A stretch of DNA of 62,443 nt from the NCBI RefSeq assembly GCF_007860095.1, contig NZ_SJPT01000001.1, forward strand, positions 1-62,443, in the 5' to 3' direction. Made by a program: the position numbers and the translations under genes. Each line of letters opens with the position of its first letter. Within the stretch, counting starts at the first letter, position 1. Below the pieces are notes generated by a model. The model was not told the DNA's origin. It did no database searches and was given only the letters and a program-made list of their open reading frames with translations. The stretch comes from Novipirellula galeiformis. GTDB taxonomy: Bacteria; Planctomycetota; Planctomycetia; Pirellulales; Pirellulaceae. Shown here in pieces: positions 1 to 8,280 of this stretch.

Positions 1-420
1 CGTCAGCAGCGACGAGCCAAACGTCGTAGTCCTACTGGACGCAATATGCTTCGCGACGCGTGGCTTGCTCCTTTGACGCTCCAGCCGAGCACGCTTTCAA
101 CCGATCCACAGACACACACTGCAGGGTTTCGCAGCAGCGATCGCGGTTTTCTGAGTCTATCTATTGGGGACTACTTGCGTCTGTTGCGCTGGACCGCCCG
201 CCAGGGCGTCGGCGGGAAGAAAGTCCCAGCGGGGCTGGCGCGAACGCTGACCGCGATAGGCATTGATGCGTCGATGTGGCGTGACTTGGTTTGGCACTGG
301 AAGCAGTACTTCGGTAGGTCTTCCTGTGTGGGGCGGCCTGAGTCGATGCGAGCCGATGCGGCGCGAACGAAGCACCAATGGCATCGTGGCCAAGCGAGTG
401 CATCGACTTGTTTCGTTTGA
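1..420 (+). pseudogene. C-terminal end of a RAYT-like (REP-associated, IS200-type) transposase, cut by the window edge
   Basis: The frame is open from base 1 to a TGA at 418-420, with the in-frame ATG at 46 being internal. The translation carries the C-terminal signature I associate with REP-associated tyrosine transposases of planctomycetes and gammaproteobacteria: DAWLAPLTL, then RGFLSLSIGDYLRLLRWTARQ, then a segment ending GRSSCVGRPESM..DAARTK..WHRGQ. The catalytic HUH and tyrosine part would lie upstream, outside the window, so whether the full gene is intact cannot be judged. RAYTs mobilise or maintain short palindromic repeats, and such repeats occur elsewhere in this window. Recognition is from memory of the family pattern. 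Bases 421-614 hold nothing I can support. Confidence 0.65.
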
Positions 421-614
421 TCGGTCGCGTGTTGTGGCAGCCGCGGAAGTCACTGCTCAGGTGCATTCGTAGGAGGGTGTCGGCGTTTCGGCGACATGTC
501 CCTTCAGTGCAAGCGGCTCGGCGGCTGTTTATATCACCCAACGCGAGCTCCTGGTATGTGGAGTCGCTGTGAATTATTGCAAGCAATAGGGAATGTAACG
601 CCCAGTGCGCCTTC

Positions 615-1949
615 TTATTTGGTGGGTGGCACCGTCTGGGGCACCGTGTGACCCTGGTTGTTGCAAAAACTCAAACGCTTGAGCTCTTGTTCCGACAAAA
701 CGCGATTGAATACTGCAACGCCGTCCAAGTAGAGTTCCGAGCCATGCTTGGGGTCTTCTGATCCTAGCCCCAAAGCGCGACCAAAGGTGAAGGGGGCACC
801 GGCTTGCACCTTCACTTTGACGATCTCGCCCACGGGTTCCCAAGCCGTCTCCTTGAACGCTTCCAATCGAGAGTAAATCTCATCTCCGGGCGCCACTTGA
901 ACGTTGTCGGGAATCAACACCTCTCGGCCGGGCGGTTCGTCGAGCATCATTTCGCGATCCAGAATTCGAGTCCCATTCCTTGCGATGTCAAAGAAAACTC
1001 GAAACCGCTTTGACGTTCTCGATCCTGCTCCGTCCTGCTCATAAGTCAAACGTCGGTTCTGCAAATCAATCCGCAATCGGTGCTCGCTGATGCCGTCCTG
1101 AGTGCGATAGCCATTGTATTTGAGAACAAAGGCTCGGGGAGAATAGATGGGCAGCGAGAAGTGGAACGGGTTGGCCGCTTGTTCATCCTTGAATTGCCAA
1201 ACGCTTTGAGCCACCGGATCCGTCAAAAGCAGCGGAGTCATTTTCCCATTGAGATAGGCTCGCACCTCCTTCTTTTCGGGATCAAACGTCATCGCCATCG
1301 CCCCCCATTGTCCGCTTTCAAAAGCTTGGCCATCAATTGCACGCAACCTCGCGTATTGCGAACCGCGGGCGATTGACTGAGGAAAACTGGCCGCCCCAGT
1401 CGCGGAAACATGAGCGATGGTTCCCTGTTGACCAAACAGACCAGCGAATAGGGCGAACTGTCGTTGTCCTCCGTATTTATCCCAGCCCCCTTCGTCCCAA
1501 ATGCCAGCCACCAAGTGCCGCCTTCCGACGAACTTGGCCCACGCAATCATCGTAAACGGTCGCCGCCCACTGAGATCGAGAAGGCTGTTGTCTAAGATCT
1601 CTCGTTCAACCGCTCCGTATAGATAACCTCGGTTGAATCGGACGGCGGTTCCAAAAGGTCCGGTCGCATCAAACTGCAGCGAAGATGCTTCGTCTTTGTT
1701 GGGCCAAGTTTTAATCGAGTAGCTTTTAGGATCGCCGATCTGACGAATGCTGATTGGAAACGGCCGCACCGGCAGTTTGGGATCATGCAGCGAAGTCCAT
1801 TTGTCGTCTTCGGTATGGTGAAAGTCCCAAAATGCAATCAGCCCGTCCGATTCGGCGACGGCATTTACATTGGCTTCGTTTGCAGAGGACGTAAACATTG
1901 CACTGGCGGAGTACGCCAGGACGAGTGCGAAGACAGTTAGTCTGGTCAT
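615..1949 (-). CDS. Secreted LamG / concanavalin A-like domain protein
   Basis: A 444-residue protein with an N-terminal signal peptide (residues 1-23, hydrophobic core then AxA-like end) and one concanavalin A-like sandwich. Family hallmarks are GLIAFWDFHH near residue 36, an internal FTMIAWAKF strand, QWGAMAMTFD with ..VRAYLNGK, and near the C-terminus ELYLDGVAVFNRVLSEQELKRL, the usual last strand and helix of LamG_3 domains. An AGGA lies six bases before the ATG. It is probably periplasmic or extracellular and may bind polysaccharide, but no catalytic residues can be assigned. It lies downstream of the PqaA-like hydrolase on the same strand with a 231-bp gap that holds no gene, so co-transcription is uncertain. 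Confidence 0.75.
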   Translation of the reverse strand: MTRLTVFALVLAYSASAMFTSSANEANVNAVAESDGLIAFWDFHHTEDDKWTSLHDPKLPVRPFPISIRQIGDPKSYSIKTWPNKDEASSLQFDATGPFGTAVRFNRGYLYGAVEREILDNSLLDLSGRRPFTMIAWAKFVGRRHLVAGIWDEGGWDKYGGQRQFALFAGLFGQQGTIAHVSATGAASFPQSIARGSQYARLRAIDGQAFESGQWGAMAMTFDPEKKEVRAYLNGKMTPLLLTDPVAQSVWQFKDEQAANPFHFSLPIYSPRAFVLKYNGYRTQDGISEHRLRIDLQNRRLTYEQDGAGSRTSKRFRVFFDIARNGTRILDREMMLDEPPGREVLIPDNVQVAPGDEIYSRLEAFKETAWEPVGEIVKVKVQAGAPFTFGRALGLGSEDPKHGSELYLDGVAVFNRVLSEQELKRLSFCNNQGHTVPQTVPPTK

Positions 1950-2180
1950 GTGATTTCCTGGCGTGGTGACCCGTGCGATCAGCCCCGTGAGTCAGGGGCC
2001 GTTACGGTCGGGGCCAGTGTGAATAACGCGACGTGGCGCCATTGGGCGAATTGGCGGACAATGTTCGTGCAGCAGTATAGCCATTCACACCGTGTTGGTT
2101 ACTCCAGGCCCGCACGCAACCAAACACGGCCGATTAGCAACACGTGGCTTAAGAAGCTTAGTCTGCTCCCTGAGGTTGTG

Positions 2181-3572
2181 TTACTTCGAAAGCACGTGGA
2201 CTTGAGTGGTCAATGAGAGCGGGAAGCTGTCGCCGGTTTCAAAGCGTGCTTCGAGCATGACTGCCGTGCTGCCGGAATCTGGATTTGGCATTTCGAGCCT
2301 CCATTTCCCGTCGCCGCTCACCGCCACTGGTTTGGGGTGCCATTGGGAGTCGCGGAAATCACGATGATTCGATTGTGCGATCCAGGCAGTCACGGCGATT
2401 GGCTCACGGTCGCTGGTGGCGACGATCACCCCTCCCGTTTTGCCTGGCTTCCATTCGCCGTGCCAATCGGGCATCGGCTGACCGCCACAGACGCTGCGGT
2501 GCAATGCGGTGATTCCTCCCAGGATCCGTGGCAGATCGTTCAGTCCGTGCCCATTGTTGGGGATGTTCAGCAGCGACCGCGGCGACGGTAGTTCGTCGTA
2601 GTAAAACCGTGACGCGTCGGCCGGCCAATAGGGGTCGTTCGTGCCGAGTAAAATCAACTTAGGCATCGTCAATTGCTTGCGATGCTCAAAGGGATCGATC
2701 ATTTGACGCAGCGGTTTGCCGGCGGGAGTGCTGAGTGTTTCTTGCAATCCAAGCCGCGTGTAGTCTTCGATTTGCGGTGAGTATTTGCCCCAGGCTGCGA
2801 GCTGATGATCCATTTGAGGTTGCAGGTTTAGCATGTCAATCACCATCGGCGCGATCGCCTTCACTCGCGGATCAGCAGCTCCGACCAAATAGGTAGTCCA
2901 GCCGCGTTTGCTGGCACCCGTCACCGTAAAATTGGCCAACTCCAGCCCCCACTGTTGCTTCGATGCGCTGACGATCGCATCCATTGCCGCCGAAGCCGCG
3001 CGTGCCATCGCCGGAAGGAGTGGCCATTCGGGATCCTTTGTATCGAGGTATTGCTTCAGTGTATGCGCGATCAAGGCGTCTTCATGACGGCCGTTCATCA
3101 TCGGTTGAAAGGGAACGTGCTTCAGCACGGCCACGGGAGTTTGGGTGTCGCGAGCAACACGGGCCAGCAGGGTCAGCTCTTTCGGGACAGGCAGCTTTCC
3201 TGGACCGGTTTGATCCCACTGCGACTGCCATGAGCCACCTGCGATCATCATCAGTGCATGCGTTTGATCACTGGAAACCTCGGGCGGATTGAGGATAAAC
3301 AGGGCGTGTCGCCACGGGGTGCCTTGCCAACGCTGTGAGATGAGATCGATTTGCAAATACGCACAGCCCTCTAGTTCGCCCCGGTGTTCAATTTCCCATT
3401 GGAAGCTACTGTCGCGACGCATCACCATTTCAGACAGCGACACTCCTTGGATTGCATCGGATTGCGTTTGAGGTGTCTCCAGCGTAGGTGGCTGTTGAGC
3501 CATTGCAGAGGGCACCGCAATGCCAGTCAAAAACATCGCAAGCCAAACCAAGAGTCCCAAATATCGATTCAC
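2181..3572 (-). CDS. PhoPQ-activated pathogenicity-related (PqaA-like) secreted alpha/beta hydrolase
   Basis: A 463-residue exported protein (signal peptide about 1-25, ending AMAQ) of the PhoPQ-activated protein family. Family-typical stretches are WRHALFILNPP, LMMIAGGSW, and the nucleophile elbow VTGASKRGWTTYLV with candidate Ser221. TNDPYW (Asp313) and NNGHGLND (His342) complete a plausible Ser-Asp-His triad. The start codon is GTG. PqaA proteins in Salmonella are linked to antimicrobial-peptide resistance, but the planctomycete homologues are numerous and uncharacterised. The gene begins 100 bp after pgsW on the same strand, so it may be read with the poly-gamma-glutamate-type locus. A role in processing that polymer is only inference. 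Confidence 0.85.
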   Translation of the reverse strand: MNRYLGLLVWLAMFLTGIAVPSAMAQQPPTLETPQTQSDAIQGVSLSEMVMRRDSSFQWEIEHRGELEGCAYLQIDLISQRWQGTPWRHALFILNPPEVSSDQTHALMMIAGGSWQSQWDQTGPGKLPVPKELTLLARVARDTQTPVAVLKHVPFQPMMNGRHEDALIAHTLKQYLDTKDPEWPLLPAMARAASAAMDAIVSASKQQWGLELANFTVTGASKRGWTTYLVGAADPRVKAIAPMVIDMLNLQPQMDHQLAAWGKYSPQIEDYTRLGLQETLSTPAGKPLRQMIDPFEHRKQLTMPKLILLGTNDPYWPADASRFYYDELPSPRSLLNIPNNGHGLNDLPRILGGITALHRSVCGGQPMPDWHGEWKPGKTGGVIVATSDREPIAVTAWIAQSNHRDFRDSQWHPKPVAVSGDGKWRLEMPNPDSGSTAVMLEARFETGDSFPLSLTTQVHVLSK

Positions 3573-3672
3573 GGCGCAGACCTACTTTTCGGTGTCGAGG
3601 AGGATGAGTGAGAGGGATACGATTGTAGTCTACGCACGTCGGTAAGAGGGGAGGTTGTCAGGAAAAGATGGG

Positions 3673-4818
3673 CTACACCATCGGTTCGGGATGACCCGTG
3701 ATTTTGCGTGAGCCGCGCCCCTTCATGAAGCGATGGCCAAAGTCGGTCAAGACAAAGATGCGGAGCGACCCGAGAATGGCTAGTAATACGGCCAAGATCA
3801 ACAAGCGGCTGCGACGGGGTTGTTTGAAAACGCCTCCTTCGCCCACCGCCGGTTGCTGCTGTGGTTTCAGCGGCATTCCATAAAGGGTCGCAATTTGATC
3901 CATTTCGACTAAATGAATCACGGGCACGTCGCTACGCATAAAACGGGTCATGATTGAGTCAATTTGCAGTGTGGCTCGTGATGCCGATCGATTCAAACCG
4001 GGCTTGTACGCTCGTTTGCCAATCGTTTTGCCAACCGATACCGCGCCTCCGCCAACGTTGATATAGGCTTTGTATGCTTGAGAACCGGCTTGTTTTCGAT
4101 AGATATTCATACGCTCGTCGATGGCCGAGGCGAAGTCTTCGGCCTCGAGCCGATCAAGCTTGTTTTTCGCAATCGACTCACGCACCATTTTGCGAGCTTC
4201 GTCGCCGAGACCGATCCCCAAGTCTTCGTAACCACCGATCGAGCTGGCGACCGAACGGAACGGGATGAAATGCTCTTCGAAGAGCATCGTCTCCATGTCG
4301 ATCCACAAGAAGCGAGGGCTATTGGCACCCCATTGCGACGACCCCACGCTCGTCAAAATGACGGGCCTCGCACCGATCGTTTTCAGGGCGGCTAATACGT
4401 TAACGTTCATTCCAGGAAACGAGCCCGAGTAGCCGACGGCGACCAAATCGCCCTGTCCGACACCGGCTTTGAGCAGCATCTCGACGACGACGGCGGCAAG
4501 GTTTGGATTGGTCGACGTTTGTTTGGCTCCGAGTCGTCCGCTGAGGGTCGTCACCGGAGTCATCAATTCGCCGATCATGCCAGTCGCGGCGGGATCGACA
4601 TCGCTGCTAATTCGTAATCCAAGATGAAGTTTTTCATTGCGGATTGCCTCCATCATTTCATTGGACAATTCAGCCGCTTGCATTTTCAATGCCAGGTCCT
4701 CTTGCGGCGCATCGACACGGAAGTATTCGACCGTCGCCAGACCGAGAAGTGAAAACGCCGCCATAAAGACGATGATTGATTGCGAGACTTGACGTGGTCG
4801 CCAATACAGACGTTTCAT
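3673..4818 (-). CDS. pgsW: Poly-gamma-glutamate system protein PgsW-like
   Basis: A 381-residue protein with an N-terminal membrane anchor (about residues 13-31) and a second hydrophobic helix near the C-terminus (about 340-358, LLILAVLLAILGSLRIFVL), leaving a large soluble domain between. That domain has AVGYSGSFPGMN, SVGSSQWGAN and YINVGGGAVSVG. Length and position match the family called poly-gamma-glutamate system protein, found only beside pgsB and pgsC; its biochemical role is not known. Its ATG overlaps the pgsC stop codon by four bases (ATGA), so translation is probably coupled. The glycine-serine motifs hint at ligand binding, but I would not assign an activity. Confidence 0.8.
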   Translation of the reverse strand: MKRLYWRPRQVSQSIIVFMAAFSLLGLATVEYFRVDAPQEDLALKMQAAELSNEMMEAIRNEKLHLGLRISSDVDPAATGMIGELMTPVTTLSGRLGAKQTSTNPNLAAVVVEMLLKAGVGQGDLVAVGYSGSFPGMNVNVLAALKTIGARPVILTSVGSSQWGANSPRFLWIDMETMLFEEHFIPFRSVASSIGGYEDLGIGLGDEARKMVRESIAKNKLDRLEAEDFASAIDERMNIYRKQAGSQAYKAYINVGGGAVSVGKTIGKRAYKPGLNRSASRATLQIDSIMTRFMRSDVPVIHLVEMDQIATLYGMPLKPQQQPAVGEGGVFKQPRRSRLLILAVLLAILGSLRIFVLTDFGHRFMKGRGSRKITGHPEPMV

Positions 4819-5297
4819 AGTACAAGCTCCAAACCGATCAACATCAATACCAAACGAACTACGGTTGCGGCAGTTAGCAGGATCCCAAGGGTTTCCACCA
4901 TGCCTTGGCGATCAATCCAAATCGCAATCAAGCCAGGAATGATATAGCCAATCACTTCGTAATCATCGGATTGGCCCATTACATCTATCTCGAGTGAATC
5001 GGCAGGTAACGCTGAGAAGGGGGAGAGGGATTCCATCAAGATACCGACGAGAAACCCGACCAGCACCATCAAAACGGTGCGTCGTTTGCCGTAAATGATG
5101 ATCATGTTCGACAACGAATAGACGATGAAATAGGTGATGATTGACGCGGTGAAGGTGGCGATCACGGTCATCGGTTGGTCCAGTGACAACGCGATGTAAC
5201 CGGGCACGACCATCCCGCCCGCGGCGAGCCCAAATGTTTCTGAAAACAGCAGACTGACGGCCAAGCCGATCCCAATTGATACAGTTAATGTGTCCAT
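4815..5297 (-). CDS. pgsC: Poly-gamma-glutamate biosynthesis membrane protein PgsC
   Basis: A 160-residue, almost entirely hydrophobic protein with about five membrane helices, close in length to Bacillus PgsC/CapC (about 150). The N-terminus TVSIGIGLAVSLLFSETFGLAAGGMVVPGYIALSLDQP is typical of PgsC, including the AAGGMVVPGY element. In known systems PgsC forms a membrane complex with the amide ligase PgsB and supports polymer synthesis and export. The start is supported by TAGGA a few bases upstream, which overlaps the pgsB stop codon. The 3' end overlaps pgsW by four bases. Confidence 0.9.
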   Translation of the reverse strand: MDTLTVSIGIGLAVSLLFSETFGLAAGGMVVPGYIALSLDQPMTVIATFTASIITYFIVYSLSNMIIIYGKRRTVLMVLVGFLVGILMESLSPFSALPADSLEIDVMGQSDDYEVIGYIIPGLIAIWIDRQGMVETLGILLTAATVVRLVLMLIGLELVL

Positions 5298-5302
5298 AAT
5301 TC

Positions 5303-6502
5303 CTAAAATGCTTTCTCGTCGACGATGCCGCGATTGCGAAAGTATCGGACCACGTCCAATCCCGCGCCACCAATATTTGCCATCCCCATCACCAACGAGG
5401 AGCGGCCCGAAAGACTAACGACTTTCTCAAAAATCTCGGGCGCCCCATCGCCCTCGGCCATCACCAATTTCCGTGAGTCCAAGCCAGCGTTGATTGCATG
5501 TTTGGCGAAAATGTAGGTCCCTGAGCCAATCAAAACGTAGTGGTCCGCCGGACGCCAAGCGGCACAGCACTCGGCTAATTGCCGCGATCGATCGGGGCGA
5601 TCAAAGCGACAATTGAAAATCATGATCCGCTTGCCAACACTCGGATAGCGATCGCAGGCCATGTTCCAGATCCGTTCGGTGGATTCCGGATCGTTGGCAG
5701 CAAATCCATTCACAAAAACAATCTCGCGGCCGAAGAAATCGAGCTCGGCCACGGTCATGATTCCGGGGTCGGGACTCGCCGACCACATGCCTTGTAACGC
5801 GGTTGCGCGGTCGACACCGAGATCGCTTAGCACACGTAGCGCGAGTGCGACGTTTTCGGCATGTTCGATATAAGGGAACTGGGCTAAGTCCAGGGGCTGG
5901 ATCGCATTGACTTCGTCTTCGCCCACCGTGATCAGTTCGGATTTTCGGTCGTCGCAAACTTTGCGAAACGCATCGAGGTGGCGACGTTCGGCGGTGTAAA
6001 GTTTGCCATCGTTAGGGACCATGCCCAACAGTGCCCAGGCCACATCGTTTTCCCCGGGCCCCATCACATCCAAGTGGTCGGCGCGTGCGTTGGTGATCAC
6101 GCTATGGGTTGCATGCACCAGCATGAATTCACAAAGCCATTGCAAGTAAGGGATCAGTGCCATGCACTCGATCACCAGGGCTTCGGATTCCAGTTCGGCG
6201 GCGGCGCGGACAATGCGGATCTGTTCGATCACGTTGGCACGCGCGGGACGAAATACCGGATACTCCGCTCCGTCGGGCAGGATCATCCGGGCCAAGGTGC
6301 CGGTCGTTTTGGCACAGGTGCGTTTACCTGATGCGCGTAGACCGGCTGCGATCAACCGAGTGACCGATGACTTTCCGCGCGTTCCATTGACATGGATACG
6401 TGTGGGAATCGTCGCGAGTTTGCGTCGATGAAAGTAAGACTCTAATAAGCCCAGCCCAACCAGCGACCCGGTCGTGCCAAGCAGCGCAAGCGAACCATCC
6501 AT
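5303..6502 (-). CDS. pgsB: Poly-gamma-glutamate synthase subunit PgsB/CapB (Mur ligase family)
   Basis: A 399-residue ATP-dependent amide ligase, matching the roughly 390 residues of Bacillus PgsB. An N-terminal hydrophobic segment (about 5-22) is followed by the P-loop GTRGKSS at 40-46, then KTTGTLARMILPDG and the FRPARANVIEQIRIVRAA region, and NARADHLDVMGPGENDVAWALLGMVP, a Mur-ligase-type motif found in CapB. It should ligate glutamate (or a related residue) onto a growing gamma-linked chain at the inner membrane. It is the first gene of the compact pgsB-pgsC-pgsW unit (gaps of 5 and -4 bp). No pgsA/capA or pgsE is visible nearby. The polymer's identity is inferred from the family. Confidence 0.9.
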   Translation of the reverse strand: MDGSLALLGTTGSLVGLGLLESYFHRRKLATIPTRIHVNGTRGKSSVTRLIAAGLRASGKRTCAKTTGTLARMILPDGAEYPVFRPARANVIEQIRIVRAAAELESEALVIECMALIPYLQWLCEFMLVHATHSVITNARADHLDVMGPGENDVAWALLGMVPNDGKLYTAERRHLDAFRKVCDDRKSELITVGEDEVNAIQPLDLAQFPYIEHAENVALALRVLSDLGVDRATALQGMWSASPDPGIMTVAELDFFGREIVFVNGFAANDPESTERIWNMACDRYPSVGKRIMIFNCRFDRPDRSRQLAECCAAWRPADHYVLIGSGTYIFAKHAINAGLDSRKLVMAEGDGAPEIFEKVVSLSGRSSLVMGMANIGGAGLDVVRYFRNRGIVDEKAF

Positions 6503-6900
6503 TCGTGATGGTTTAACCTTGTAAGAAATTGTGGAGACAGCGGCTCAGGTAGAAAAGAAGAATATGCGATCCTGAGGCGGAGCGAATTATGGTGATGCTT
6601 TAAATCCTTGCTAGGCCAGCACGCCAAAATTCCCTCTAAATTTGTCAAAAACAAATGCCCGTGATTTGCAAACGCTGGGCAAGAAGTCGAGCGATCGCTC
6701 AAACCAAAACAGGCTACGAAACGGACCGCAGGGTTAAAGGCTGCCAAGACCACCCGAGATGTCATTGCAGTGGATGTTGCGAATCCACTGGCGTAACGAG
6801 GTAACCCTTCGCTTTGGCGAATGGACTTCAGCGCGGTGGTGGCGTCTCACCGCAACGAAATTGGAATCGCAATGAGAGGCGCGCGGGGTTTGGGTGAGCG
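6503..6900. other. 398-bp gap between pgsB and the DUF1501 gene
   Basis: I see no credible gene here. The overlapping short minus-strand frame (to 6765) has no family pattern. The stretch next to pgsB is AT-richer than its surroundings and probably carries the pgs promoter. A TTGACA on the minus strand near 6647-6652 has no convincing -10 partner, so I make no promoter call. Confidence 0.4.
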
Positions 6901-8193
6901 TTACGCTAAGAGCGCTTGCACCGCGGTCCCGTCGCCGCCAATTTTAAAGGGGCGTCCGGAGGGAGAGAAGATTTCTTTGTCGCCGGGCAACCCCGCAGCG
7001 GCGGCGATGGTCTTGTTGAAATCGGCGACCGAGACGTGGTCCTTCTCGACAGAATGACCATGCTTGTCCGACGCGCCATAGGCTTGCCCCCCTTTGATTC
7101 CAGCCCCAATCAAGAGGCTACAAAAGGCGCCGGGGTGATGATCACGTCCGGCGTTTACATTCAAGCGTGGCGTTCGGCCGAACTCGGTCGTCACAACGAT
7201 GAGCGTTTGATGGAACAAGCCTTTGCTGTGCAAGTCACGCATTAGATTGCCGACGGCGTTATCTAGATCCGCGGCTCGCTTGTCGAGCGATTCGTACAGA
7301 TTATTGTGCATGTCCCAGCCTCCGGAGTTGATCTCAATGAATTGGGCCCCCTTTTCGATCAATCGGCGAGCTAGCAAACAGCCTTGGCCGAGCGAGGTGT
7401 TTCCGTAGGCATCGCGAATCGCCTTGGATTCTTCCTTGATGTCAAAAACCTTCAATTGATCACTTCCCATCAATTGGTAAGCGTCCTGGTAGGCTTGGTT
7501 GTAGGCGATGACCTTGCTGTTGTTGCGGCGTTGTTGGAACGCTTCGTCAAATTTGCTCGCTAGCACCATTCGGCGACCAAACAATTCCGGTGGCAGGTAC
7601 TTTGGCAACGTCGTGTTTTGCAGTCCCTTGCCGGCGTCGGCGATCGGGACAGGCGAAAAGGAAGGAGGCAGGAATCCGGCGCCGGGATGTCCGTCACTGG
7701 CTCCGATCAAATAGTTGCTGGGCAACCCCGAGTTTGATTTGGGTTGTTGCGAGGTCATCCAGGCGCCCATGCCGGGGTGTTGGATGCTGTTAAGTTTTTT
7801 GTAGGCGGTCCGCATCAAATAGCGTCCCTGTTCATGCGCTCCCGTCTCGGTGCTCAGTGAACGAACGACCGCGATCGCAGCGGCTAGGTAGCCGAGTTTG
7901 GGGAAGCGGTCACCAAACATCAGGCCTGGGACGCGGGTTTGTGTCGGTTTGGTTTCACCGGCTTCCTCGACGCCCTCTTTGGGGTCAAATGTATCGAGGT
8001 GGCTCATCGCGCCATCGAGCATGATATAGACGATGTGCTTTGCCTTGCCCGGGGCAACCGCGGCTGCGGCTTGCGCTTGGCTGCACATCGTTTGCGAGCC
8101 CAGTCCGCCGACAAAGGAGACTCCAAGCGTTTGCTTGGCGACCCATTTCATGAAATCTCGACGATGTTGAGGGCTGAATTCAGGTCGATTCAT
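6901..8193 (-). CDS. DUF1501 protein, Tat-exported, sulfatase-like fold
   Basis: A 430-residue DUF1501 protein with a twin-arginine signal (RRDFMKWVAKQTLG at residues 11-24). DUF1501 proteins share the alkaline phosphatase/sulfatase-type fold. Visible markers are VYIMLDGAMSHLDTFDPKEG (family form: metal-like Asp and His), NSGGWDMHNNLYESL, and VVTTEFGRTPRLN followed by GRDHHPGAFCSLLIGAGIKGG. Planctomycetes carry dozens of these, nearly always after a DUF1549/DUF1553 gene, as here (72-bp gap). The substrate is unknown. Shadow frames on the opposite strand were ignored. Confidence 0.9.
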   Translation of the reverse strand: MNRPEFSPQHRRDFMKWVAKQTLGVSFVGGLGSQTMCSQAQAAAAVAPGKAKHIVYIMLDGAMSHLDTFDPKEGVEEAGETKPTQTRVPGLMFGDRFPKLGYLAAAIAVVRSLSTETGAHEQGRYLMRTAYKKLNSIQHPGMGAWMTSQQPKSNSGLPSNYLIGASDGHPGAGFLPPSFSPVPIADAGKGLQNTTLPKYLPPELFGRRMVLASKFDEAFQQRRNNSKVIAYNQAYQDAYQLMGSDQLKVFDIKEESKAIRDAYGNTSLGQGCLLARRLIEKGAQFIEINSGGWDMHNNLYESLDKRAADLDNAVGNLMRDLHSKGLFHQTLIVVTTEFGRTPRLNVNAGRDHHPGAFCSLLIGAGIKGGQAYGASDKHGHSVEKDHVSVADFNKTIAAAAGLPGDKEIFSPSGRPFKIGGDGTAVQALLA

Positions 8194-8210
8194 TTCAGGA
8201 TCCAGATTAG

Positions 8211-8280
8211 TTACACGAAGAGGTTGCTGAGTGATTGCACGAAGAGAGCGCTTGCAGGACGAGCGTTATTGCACGAAGAG
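8211..8280. repeat. Three copies of a 12-bp repeat at and beyond the end of the DUF1553 gene
   Basis: TTGCACGAAGAG at 8269-8280 is the coding end (Leu-Phe-Val-Gln, reverse strand) of the DUF1553 protein. The same 12-mer recurs at 8235-8246, and with one change at 8211-8222, just outside the stop codon. It looks like local duplication of the gene's 3' end. No function is evident. Confidence 0.6.

Noticed and set aside
6442-6765. 107-residue minus-strand frame upstream of pgsB
   Set aside because: It overlaps the pgsB start region and has no recognisable protein character.
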